Source: Desulfuromonadales bacterium
GTDB lineage: Bacteria > Desulfobacterota > Desulfuromonadia > Desulfuromonadales > BM103
Direction: 5' to 3'
Assembly: GCA_027065695.1 (NCBI GenBank)
Contig: JAMONP010000052.1
Coordinates: 186,001-250,000 of the forward strand
Length of the DNA stretch: 64,000 nt
Shown here in pieces: positions 1 through 7,792 of this stretch. Position numbers and translations under genes: made by a program. Each line of letters begins with the position of its first letter. The first letter of the stretch is position 1. A model generated the notes under the pieces. It saw only the letters and a list, made by a program, of their open reading frames with translations. It searched no databases and was not told where the DNA came from.

Positions 1-569
1 TCGGGGTGCAGGTCCTTTTGCATTTCAAGAAGAACCTCGTCGCAAACCCCGGCTCCGTACTGCTCCAGCTCACAGTAGTTGAGCATGCCTTCATGACGCT
101 CTTCGCCGAGAAACACCACATTCTTCAAAAACGGCAGGGTTTCACAGTGGAAATCACCCGGAGTGGCTTTTTTTAACTCGGGAATAACGGTATAGAGACT
201 TTCAATGTAATCGGTATCCTTGAAGCCCTGAACCAGAAACAGAGTTGTCGAATCCGACTGACGCAGGATATATTCCAGCTCAGCCGACTTGTAACTGGTA
301 TTGACAGTAACCAGTACGGCACCAACCTTGGCGGTGGCGAACTGCAGAACCACCCATTCAGGAACATTGTTGGCCCAGATCGAAACATGATCACCCTTGC
401 GGATACCTATATGAAACAGTCCCTTGGCCACCCGGTCTGTCAGTTGGTCGAATTCACGATAGCTCAAACGCATCCCGAGATCAGGATAGACCAGGGCATC
501 ATTTTCAGGAAAACGTCTTGCAGTATCTTGCAACAGACCGCCAATGGTAAATTGGAGTGCTTCTGACAT
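1..569 (-). CDS. Acyl-CoA synthetase (AMP-binding enzyme), N-terminal part
   Basis: This is the N-terminal ~189 residues of a protein of the acyl-adenylate-forming (ANL) superfamily; the rest lies beyond the left edge. These enzymes activate a carboxylic acid with ATP and load it onto coenzyme A. The start is the ATG at 569. The visible part has the usual N-terminal pattern: LSYREFDQLTDRVAKGL near residue 35, then GDHVSIWANNVPEWVV and AKVGAVLVTVNTSYK. This resembles long- or medium-chain acyl-CoA ligases of the FadD type. The ATP-binding P-loop and the C-terminal catalytic lysine lie outside the window, so substrate cannot be judged. Confidence 0.85.
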   Translation of the reverse strand, partial: MSEALQFTIGGLLQDTARRFPENDALVYPDLGMRLSYREFDQLTDRVAKGLFHIGIRKGDHVSIWANNVPEWVVLQFATAKVGAVLVTVNTSYKSAELEYILRQSDSTTLFLVQGFKDTDYIESLYTVIPELKKATPGDFHCETLPFLKNVVFLGEERHEGMLNYCELEQYGAGVCDEVLLEMQKDLHP

Positions 570-664
570 AATAGTAGTGTTCCTTTCCCTTAATCTAAAA
601 GTCTGGATTTACAAAGCCAACAATGGTGTGGCAATAAACAGCTTGGCCCCGCTTCCTGCCGAAA

Positions 665-1147
665 TCAAGCAACGTCTACAATGATAAAAGTTTTTCTAGC
701 CATGCCGTTGCCGATGTGGATCTCGTCCCCGCAGACCTTACCGAGCAGTGCACTCCCCAAAGGCGACTCCGGTGTGATGACAAGACATTCCGCATCGCCG
801 TTGACCAATTTCAATCCTCCCGCATCTGGCCCTAGAAAGACCTTCCTGCTACTGCCGTCATCAGCCTCTATTGTGACATAAGCGGTCAAGCGGATGAGCG
901 TTTCATCGTCAAAGGAGCGGAGTGCCAGCTTCCGGTAACTCTCCAGTGCCTGGCGAATGTCCTGGGCACGATTGGCCTGCCCTTGTGCAACGTAAGAGGC
1001 CTCCAGGCCGGTGGTGTCGTATTTATTGTCGGGAAGGCATTCTGAGTGCGTAGCGGCAGCATGGGCAGTCCTGGAGGCCTCGGTCAGAACCCTGAGATCG
1101 GCAGTTAAAGCCATGATAATTTTATCTAAAAGGTCTTTTTTGTTCAT
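665..1147 (-). CDS. GreA/GreB-like transcription elongation factor
   Basis: A 160-residue protein with the two-part Gre layout: an N-terminal helical part (residues 1-75) and a C-terminal FKBP-like domain with the family signature SPLGSALLGK and GDEI (about 128-145). Gre factors bind the RNA polymerase secondary channel and stimulate cleavage of backtracked RNA. The N-terminal helices carry few of the paired acidic residues expected at a catalytic coiled-coil tip, so it may be a paralogue that binds polymerase without cleavage activity, like Rnk-type proteins. It lies 13 bases downstream of the DUF423 gene on the same strand. Confidence 0.75.
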   Translation of the reverse strand: MNKKDLLDKIIMALTADLRVLTEASRTAHAAATHSECLPDNKYDTTGLEASYVAQGQANRAQDIRQALESYRKLALRSFDDETLIRLTAYVTIEADDGSSRKVFLGPDAGGLKLVNGDAECLVITPESPLGSALLGKVCGDEIHIGNGMARKTFIIVDVA

Positions 1148-1160
1148 GATAACGCGGCAA

Positions 1161-1538
1161 TTAAAGACTCGAGTCTCGCCAGACGTTTAGGGCTAGTAGC
1201 AACCAGCCGACCAGGAAGGCGACTCCACCTATCGGTGTAATTATACCAAGCGGCTTAGTACCAGTCAGCACCATTGCATACAAACTACCTGAAAACATGA
1301 CGATTCCGACAAACAACAGCCAGCCGGAGGTACGCAGCAGAGAGGCTTCCGGCATTAACTTGCAGAGGAGGCCGATCATGATCAGTCCAAGAGCATGGAT
1401 CAGGTGATATTGAACCGCCGTCTCCCACACAGTCAACATCTCCGGGGCAACTTTGGATTTCAAACCATGGGCGCCAAATGCGCCGAGGCTGACACCGATA
1501 AGGGCGTTCAGGCTGCCAAGGATAATGAATAGTTTCAT
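1161..1538 (-). CDS. DUF423 family small membrane protein
   Basis: A 125-residue hydrophobic protein with four predicted membrane segments. The N-terminal pattern (GALNALIGVSLGAFGAHGLK-like) and the later GWLLFVGIVMFSGSLYAM are typical of the DUF423/YgdD family of inner-membrane proteins. Their function is not established. It starts 8 bases after the M14 peptidase stop on the same strand, so it may be the tail of the peptidase/ATP-grasp operon; a link in function is not implied. Confidence 0.85.
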   Translation of the reverse strand: MKLFIILGSLNALIGVSLGAFGAHGLKSKVAPEMLTVWETAVQYHLIHALGLIMIGLLCKLMPEASLLRTSGWLLFVGIVMFSGSLYAMVLTGTKPLGIITPIGGVAFLVGWLLLALNVWRDSSL

Positions 1539-1546
1539 GCGATGAT

Positions 1547-4141
1547 CTACTCCACAGGGTACTTCAGATAGGTAACTACAGAGAAGTTTGGTACGTCATC
1601 ATAGGTGAATACTGCATAATATTTGGCCGTATTTTTGTCGCCGAAATTATCGTACGTGTAGTTGTCTTTGCCGCCGTAAAGCTTTTGGCCATCATAAGGT
1701 GTGCATGGCACGTGGAACGGATTCTTGACCACGATGACGCCTCCAAAAGCTGTATCATTCGGGTTGTCCCACAGCAGTTTAACCATGTTTTTTTCAAGCA
1801 CAAAACGTAGGTTACTAACCGGGTCAACGCCTTTTCTACGCTTTTTGATATAGTTGAGGACCAGGCTGGGGGGGTGCTGACCATTTCCATCCAGCCACTG
1901 CACTTTTTGCGATTTACAGAAGGTCTTTTCGGATGTGGCATAGAGGAAGAATGAGAGCTTTTCGCCGGCTTCACTGAGACGAACCATCTCGTTGATCGCA
2001 AAAGTATCAAAGACAAAATTCTGCTGCGGATGTGTCTTGAGGGTCTCCACACTGACCTCGTAGCCGACCCTTTCTATCACCTGACGATTTTTGACATTGG
2101 CATAACTCTTTTCATCTTCAAGAGGCTTGACCATTTCGACGTGAAAACGAGTATTGTCATCAGCGCTCACCGTATCCGCATGGAGAATCAGATAGGCCTC
2201 GGAGATAACCGTATTTTCCATATCCGGCATCTGGATCGTATCAAAAGCAATGCAGCCGTACAGACGATCACCTTTGGCATCATAGCCAACATCAAGAACC
2301 GATCTATCCAGACCGGCACGTGAAATGGTTATCGTGGATGAACTTTGCAATTCCAGGCGCGCGTCTGGAAGCGTATAGGATATTTCCAACTTCGGCCGAT
2401 AGGTTAAGCCACTGCTATACTTGCCAAAACCGATATCCCACTGCATCAACTGCGAGGAACGATTCATAGGCAAGGATTTTGGCCCTTCCATTCTGAAGGT
2501 AGCTTTACGGCGTTTGAGTGCTTCTTGCAGCAGTTGGCGCTCTTGTTCAGCAAACACATAAGCATGCCAGATCCCCTGAGAGAGCTGATGTGAACCGGAC
2601 GGTTGGTCGATGTAACCAAGCAGCTTTGCTTGTTTGATATCATCGTAGCTGGAGAGCGTCTCCACTGTACGTTCGTCAATCATCCCGACACGCCATTCAC
2701 CATAGCGTTCCACCTGTACCAGGACCCGATTCATCGGGAAAAACGAGATACGGGCATCAGTGATGATTGCGTGTTCAGGAACAGTCTCCAGGGAAAAGGA
2801 AGTAATACCGTAACAGACCCCTTTGGTCTCGGAAATACCGACAAAAAGTGAGTTGACGCCAAAATGTTCCTTGTTTTTGACTGTTAATTCACCTACATAG
2901 CCAACATCTTCTTTGCGCGGATAAAGAATTTTGGAGAACATGCTGAGTTCAGGATGCGTACGTATACCGACGACCGGAGCGTAGGGTGATTTGATATAAC
3001 GTCTACCGCGCTTGATGACGGCTCGGACAAAGTAGTAATAGTTGGAATTGGGTTCGATCTGACGATCGGTAAAGCTGTGCGAACGAGTCATGCCGATACG
3101 ATTGGATCCCCGGCAGAAGCCGTTAGATTTATCTGAACGGTATATCTCGAAGTAAATGTTCTCCGTGAGCGGGTATTGCCAAGACAAGGTCGTCTCTTTG
3201 GCATTGACATCGGTGGCAATAAAGCTCTCCACTCGCGGCAAACCATCTTTTTTAGCATAGTTGGGTGCCTCACGAAGGGCTTTGCCAAGAGCGGAAATAT
3301 GCTCATGGATATGCTCGGTCATATCTTCCTGGTAGTCAGAGATATTACGTGTGCCCACCTCAACGACCAGTGCCAGGGCTCCCTGGGAATAGTAAAATTC
3401 CCTGCCGCTGCCGGAGATGAGTGCCGTGGGAGGCTTGCCCATATGAACGCCGTATTCACGTCCTGAAACCCTGCGTATTTCCTCAGCCATATTTGCCGCG
3501 AGCACATTTAAATCGGTTGTGCCGACAACATCTTCGTGGATGAAATTGTGTGCTGGGAAAAAGACATTGCCCTGAGAGTGGTAGTCAAGTGCGATGGTAA
3601 TATTGGGATGATCTTCGGCAAAAGCTTTCAGTGCCTGAGTCTCGGGCTCAGAGAATGCCGAGGGTCCCGGGTAGACATTCGAAGAGGTGTTTTTATTGGG
3701 CGTGAAACCGATGGAAAAATTGCGATTCAGATCGACGCCGAAACTGCCATCGGCATTCTGGCGACGGTTTTTTCGCCAGAATGAAAAATGGGTGCGTGAA
3801 TACTCAAATCCATCTGGGTTAGCGCATGGCACCATATAAAAGGTGGCGCGCTCAAGCAGATGATTCAGAAGCGGGTCATATTGAATATGATCAAGGACGT
3901 ATTGCGCAAAAGCAATCGAGAGTTCTATACCTATCCATTCACGAGCATGAATGGTTCCGGTATAAAAAAGCGCCGGTTTACTATCGGCATCTTGCATACC
4001 TTTACTGACCGTGACAGCAATGATATCACGCTCTTCCCAGGTTGTTCCTATGGTCTCGATACGGAACAGGTCAGGATGTTCTTTTGCTGCGGCCTTGAAA
4101 AAATCGATACACTCATCGTATGAGCTATACTGCTGTCTCAC
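1547..4141 (-). CDS. M14 zinc carboxypeptidase with FnIII and DNRLRE-like domains
   Basis: An 864-residue protein starting at GTG 4141, with AAAGGAA just upstream. Residues 1-300 are an M14 metallocarboxypeptidase domain. Zinc ligands H65 and E68 sit in HAREW, the third ligand is H188 in DYHSQG, the substrate-binding DLNRN is at 137-141 and the catalytic glutamate is E261 in VVEVGT. All key residues are intact. A fibronectin type III-like domain follows (about 305-395), then two beta-rich DNRLRE-like segments (about 405-750) and a second FnIII-like end. There is no signal peptide, which is odd for such adhesive domains and suggests a cytoplasmic role or a non-classical export route. It is the last of four tightly spaced genes with an M20 peptidase and two ATP-grasp ligases, so its substrate may be their product. 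Confidence 0.85.
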   Translation of the reverse strand: MRQQYSSYDECIDFFKAAAKEHPDLFRIETIGTTWEERDIIAVTVSKGMQDADSKPALFYTGTIHAREWIGIELSIAFAQYVLDHIQYDPLLNHLLERATFYMVPCANPDGFEYSRTHFSFWRKNRRQNADGSFGVDLNRNFSIGFTPNKNTSSNVYPGPSAFSEPETQALKAFAEDHPNITIALDYHSQGNVFFPAHNFIHEDVVGTTDLNVLAANMAEEIRRVSGREYGVHMGKPPTALISGSGREFYYSQGALALVVEVGTRNISDYQEDMTEHIHEHISALGKALREAPNYAKKDGLPRVESFIATDVNAKETTLSWQYPLTENIYFEIYRSDKSNGFCRGSNRIGMTRSHSFTDRQIEPNSNYYYFVRAVIKRGRRYIKSPYAPVVGIRTHPELSMFSKILYPRKEDVGYVGELTVKNKEHFGVNSLFVGISETKGVCYGITSFSLETVPEHAIITDARISFFPMNRVLVQVERYGEWRVGMIDERTVETLSSYDDIKQAKLLGYIDQPSGSHQLSQGIWHAYVFAEQERQLLQEALKRRKATFRMEGPKSLPMNRSSQLMQWDIGFGKYSSGLTYRPKLEISYTLPDARLELQSSSTITISRAGLDRSVLDVGYDAKGDRLYGCIAFDTIQMPDMENTVISEAYLILHADTVSADDNTRFHVEMVKPLEDEKSYANVKNRQVIERVGYEVSVETLKTHPQQNFVFDTFAINEMVRLSEAGEKLSFFLYATSEKTFCKSQKVQWLDGNGQHPPSLVLNYIKKRRKGVDPVSNLRFVLEKNMVKLLWDNPNDTAFGGVIVVKNPFHVPCTPYDGQKLYGGKDNYTYDNFGDKNTAKYYAVFTYDDVPNFSVVTYLKYPVE

Positions 4142-4167
4142 GTATTTCCTTTAACCTTGATATACAT

Positions 4168-5508
4168 TCAATCCAGAAACGCTTTACGCCACTGGTTAAT
4201 GTTCGCTTTGGGAATAAATTCATAGTCAACCAGCTCTTCAAACGAGCTGACTTCCTTATTATCTACCAGTTCCTTGATGCGTACTGCCGTGTCATCATCC
4301 ATGCCATAGAGCGTAAGAAGCTGTGTCAGCGTCACTGAGGCAAAATCGAAACACTCAGTCCGAGCAATCGGTGAAGACTCTTCATTTTCTTCAGCAGCCA
4401 CCTTCACTTTTTCAGGGAGTTCGCCTTCATCAGCAAGCGGGGCAAGTGGGGCAAGCGCTTCAGGCACATCAGAAAGTTGCGATTCTTCAGTCAATTCCAT
4501 CTCAAGATTGTCGTCTTTGTCTTTAAGCCAGTAAGCACCATCAGTCGAAGGGGTATAAGGCGAAAAGTGGATATGACGCATAGTGCGAAGCAACGAAGCC
4601 GAGATCTTGCCCAGTTCTTCCCATGAGTAGAGTGGCACATGCGGCATCTGGAAACGTCCTTCACTCAAGTCCCACATAATGTACTGACCGATCCAGTCAC
4701 GAATGTATGGAAAAGCCGCGAAGGCCGTTGCACACTCTAGCACATAAGGCTGATCGGTTTTAGCATCGATGGCGATATCGCATGCCCAGTACTCCGCCTT
4801 GGCTGCCTTGGAAGTCTTTACCGCCAGTTCCAGCGCGTTCATGGGAACGTTATCGTAGCTCATCGAACCGCCCTGGGAGGTATTGGTAATCCACTCGCCC
4901 TTGCCCGAATAGCGCCAGAAGGCACAAACCGGTTTGTGACCGATCAGCATGACTCGAAGATCGCCGCTGTCTTTAAGCTCAATGGCGTCCTGAATGTACA
5001 TCGGCAGATACTTCTTCTTGTCAAAAAGGGCCTTGGCCTCTTTTTTGTTATCCACTTTATGGACGAAATAGCCACCGTAATTTGAAGGCCCGTAGGAGCG
5101 CTTCACGATCTTCGGATATTTTGCCGTCTCAAGATATTTATCCCCGGCCTGCTTATCGTAAAAAATTTCTGTTTTCGGCGTGGCAATGCCATATTTATCA
5201 CAAAACAACGTCACATTCTCTTTGGACTTATTCGAAAACTGGGTTTCAAGGGACGGCAGGAAACGCACATTCGGTAATGCTTTAGAGATCTCAACAAAGG
5301 TCTCATAAGCCGTTGCGGGGATATTGCCGATCAGCACATCGATCTTTTTGCGTTTGACCTCTTTGATAAACCGGGCCTTGTCGTTGCCCCAATGGTAGAC
5401 AACCGTTTCAATTTTGTCAGGCCATCCCTTGAGGTTGCTGCTATTAAAAAAACAGAGCACATAATCCAGGTACAGCAAGCCAATTTTCGGCAATTTGGTC
5501 TGACTCAT
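4168..5508 (-). CDS. ATP-grasp ligase with C-terminal helix-hairpin-helix tail
   Basis: A 446-residue protein read from ATG 5508, with AAGGGG about 8 bases upstream; a GTG nine bases earlier is less likely. The N-terminal ~100 residues form a pre-ATP-grasp fold. The ATP-grasp core follows (about 105-300), with the PKIVKRSYGPSNYGGYF nucleotide-binding loop, the TNTSQGGSMSYDN segment and the YVLECATAFAAFP metal-binding strand. This resembles RimK-like amide ligases, which activate a carboxylate as acyl phosphate and join it to an amine. An acidic linker (about 350-385) leads to a C-terminal ComEA-like helix-hairpin-helix (LLTLYGMDDDTAVRIKELV...). That tail is unusual and may bind DNA or a partner protein. 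The substrate is unknown. It lies 12 bases after the first ATP-grasp gene. Confidence 0.75.
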   Translation of the reverse strand: MSQTKLPKIGLLYLDYVLCFFNSSNLKGWPDKIETVVYHWGNDKARFIKEVKRKKIDVLIGNIPATAYETFVEISKALPNVRFLPSLETQFSNKSKENVTLFCDKYGIATPKTEIFYDKQAGDKYLETAKYPKIVKRSYGPSNYGGYFVHKVDNKKEAKALFDKKKYLPMYIQDAIELKDSGDLRVMLIGHKPVCAFWRYSGKGEWITNTSQGGSMSYDNVPMNALELAVKTSKAAKAEYWACDIAIDAKTDQPYVLECATAFAAFPYIRDWIGQYIMWDLSEGRFQMPHVPLYSWEELGKISASLLRTMRHIHFSPYTPSTDGAYWLKDKDDNLEMELTEESQLSDVPEALAPLAPLADEGELPEKVKVAAEENEESSPIARTECFDFASVTLTQLLTLYGMDDDTAVRIKELVDNKEVSSFEELVDYEFIPKANINQWRKAFLD

Positions 5509-5520
5509 TACTTCCACCCC

Positions 5521-6423
5521 TTATTGATTTTTATTAGAAATACGGTCAATCAAGGCAACTATTTTGTCGATTTTTTTGTCATTAAAATCAAGTCCCATCG
5601 TTTCCTGCTCCGGTGTTGCAAAAGCCGGAAGACCATTGATTTCAAGGACAACGTACTCTTCATGTTCAATGTCATAGATAATATCAACACCGGCAATCTC
5701 AAGACCAACCACTGACGCCGCATGGATTGCAAGAGCCACGATCTCGTCATCTGGCTCACGCAGAATCACACTGCCACCGGAGGTGATATTGGTACGCCAG
5801 TCGCGGTTCCCGGCTTTGCGACCGTAACAACCGATATACTCACCATCAACAATATCGATACGGTAATCGGTGAAATCGTTCTTGATAAACCGTTCAAGGT
5901 AAATATGACGCATATCTATCTGATTCAGAAACGGCATCAACATATCAAGAGAGGCACGGTTCTCAAGAAGCGCCATGCCAGCACCACCCCAGCCATCTAT
6001 CGGCTTAAACACCATTTTGCCCCATTCATCCATCTTTGCATAGATCATCTCAGGTTTTTCCCGGTGACCAATAAAAAAATCAGAAGTTTTCACGCCCGCC
6101 TGGCTCAGTATCATGTTAGTACGGAATTTGTCTTCGGTCAGCATGAATGCCTGGGAATTATTCACTGTAGGGATATATGAACCCAAGGTCTCATACATAT
6201 ATAATTGTGCTACCGTCTGCTCACCGGCATTGTAGGAAAAAAACACATCCAGCTCACACATATCAATGCCATTACAGAGAATACCTGCATTATCACCATA
6301 AGCAAACCGCAGATCAAGACCTGTTATCGGTTCAATTTCACGTTCCCGGAGACGATCCACAAGCTTCTGCTGAACGACATCGCCACCACCGTTGGCATAC
6401 ATCCAGATACCTGCTCTTCTCAT
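5521..6423 (-). CDS. RimK-like ATP-grasp amide ligase
   Basis: A 300-residue protein with an ATP-grasp fold close to RimK/GshB-type ligases. The nucleotide loop KPIDGWGGAGM is near residue 140, the phosphate-proximal segment is WRTNITSGGSV near 210, and the metal-binding strand VVLEINGLPAFA is near 265, with the expected Glu and Asn. It should form an amide bond from a carboxylate and an amine using ATP. The start ATG at 6423 lies 3 bases after the M20 peptidase stop, and its ribosome site is inside that gene's end, so translation is probably coupled. The two ATP-grasp proteins of this operon differ enough to be separate functions, not a recent duplication. Confidence 0.8.
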   Translation of the reverse strand: MRRAGIWMYANGGGDVVQQKLVDRLREREIEPITGLDLRFAYGDNAGILCNGIDMCELDVFFSYNAGEQTVAQLYMYETLGSYIPTVNNSQAFMLTEDKFRTNMILSQAGVKTSDFFIGHREKPEMIYAKMDEWGKMVFKPIDGWGGAGMALLENRASLDMLMPFLNQIDMRHIYLERFIKNDFTDYRIDIVDGEYIGCYGRKAGNRDWRTNITSGGSVILREPDDEIVALAIHAASVVGLEIAGVDIIYDIEHEEYVVLEINGLPAFATPEQETMGLDFNDKKIDKIVALIDRISNKNQ

Positions 6424-6426
6424 ACC

Positions 6427-7536
6427 TTACTCCCTGAAATCATGATGTCTGACAAAATGTTTCAGCAGTGTCGTCGTGAGCTTAATGCGCTCGGCAAAAC
6501 TGCTTTTACGGGCACGTTCGTACACCGTATGGTCGCCGTCGCCGAAAGGGCCGAAACCATCCAAGGTAATAACATTGTGTGAACTGAGAATATTCGCATC
6601 ACTTACACCGCCGCGCTCTTCAGTCTGTAGTTTTTGACCGCTGATGCGTTCTATATCTGCGACAAACTGTTGTGTTGCCGGTGAATTTTGCATTACGTCA
6701 CGCTGGATACCACCGCCGAGGACCGCTGTGGTTCCGTGGATATAACTCCTGGCAACAATATCGTCAATTGCCGCAAGCACGCGGTCACGCTCTTCGGCCA
6801 CCTTATAGCGCAACTCAAACAGCAAGTGAGCTTTAGGTGAGATCGTGTTTGCCCCAAGGCCACCTTCCATTTTACCAACATTGACGGTGGTTCCCCGGGA
6901 AAGGTCTGTCAGTGCTACCAGTGCTTGCAACTTGTAAGAGGCTTCGAGATTGGCGTCAATACCGTCAGCATAATGGTTGCCAGCATGCTCGGCCTGGCCT
7001 TCGATATTGATGGTATAGGTGCCGACACCCTTGCGACCGCTGACCACTTCCAGATTCGGCCCGGCGGCTTCGAAGACAAGACAGTAATCGTAGTCCTTTG
7101 CCAGTTCTATGCTGAGATATTTAGAATCATCGCTACCAGTTTCTTCATCGCTGACCAACAGCACGTCAATATTGGCGATCTCAATGCCCTCACGATGCAG
7201 GTTGCGCAGCGATTCGAGCGCAACGATGTTGCCCCCTTTCATATCACACGCACCAGGACCAAATATCCATTCGTCATCTTCTTCGTAATGATCAAATGTC
7301 TTCGGTGGGAACACCGTATCAAGGTGGCCCAAAAGAAGAACCTTTTTGCCAACCTTACAACACTTCGAACGGTAGTAACGATGTTCACCGATCAACTCAC
7401 GCTCATAACGGATAACCTCATAGCCGAGCGGAGCCAGCCATTCATCAAATAGCTCACCGACAGCATCAACCCCAACCTTGTTCTTGGTGTAGGAATTGAT
7501 GCGCATAATTTGCTCTAAGTCTCTGAAGTAATCCAT
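6427..7536 (-). CDS. M20 family metallopeptidase (carboxypeptidase G2-like)
   Basis: A 369-residue M20 di-zinc hydrolase. First-zinc His and catalytic Asp are in LLGHLDTVF (near residue 70). The bridging Asp is in GPGACDMKGG, the catalytic Glu pair in SDEETGS, and the C-terminal zinc His in FGPFGDGDHTVYE. The dimerisation domain carries GQAEHAGN. The layout matches glutamate carboxypeptidase/CPG2-type enzymes, which remove a C-terminal amino acid, often Glu, from amide-linked substrates. It is the first gene of the operon with two amide ligases and an M14 carboxypeptidase. No strong ribosome site is visible before the ATG. Confidence 0.85.
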   Translation of the reverse strand: MDYFRDLEQIMRINSYTKNKVGVDAVGELFDEWLAPLGYEVIRYERELIGEHRYYRSKCCKVGKKVLLLGHLDTVFPPKTFDHYEEDDEWIFGPGACDMKGGNIVALESLRNLHREGIEIANIDVLLVSDEETGSDDSKYLSIELAKDYDYCLVFEAAGPNLEVVSGRKGVGTYTINIEGQAEHAGNHYADGIDANLEASYKLQALVALTDLSRGTTVNVGKMEGGLGANTISPKAHLLFELRYKVAEERDRVLAAIDDIVARSYIHGTTAVLGGGIQRDVMQNSPATQQFVADIERISGQKLQTEERGGVSDANILSSHNVITLDGFGPFGDGDHTVYERARKSSFAERIKLTTTLLKHFVRHHDFRE

Positions 7537-7792
7537 GCATTATCCAGAATATAAGATTTAGAAAATATATCATACAACATAAGGCACCTTAATGTTGAGC
7601 CAGTTTCTCTTTCATGACTTTTTAAAGACCTGACAATAAGGATTCATTGTCTGACAAATTGGACATGTTTAAGAATTTTATGCTTTTCTTCGTGAGCATA
7701 TCGACGATAATAGTAAATTGGTCATGTAGGATCGTCATCACATAAACCTATGTGGTATATTGTGAAGTATAATTTTCAAAAAGGAGTCAACA

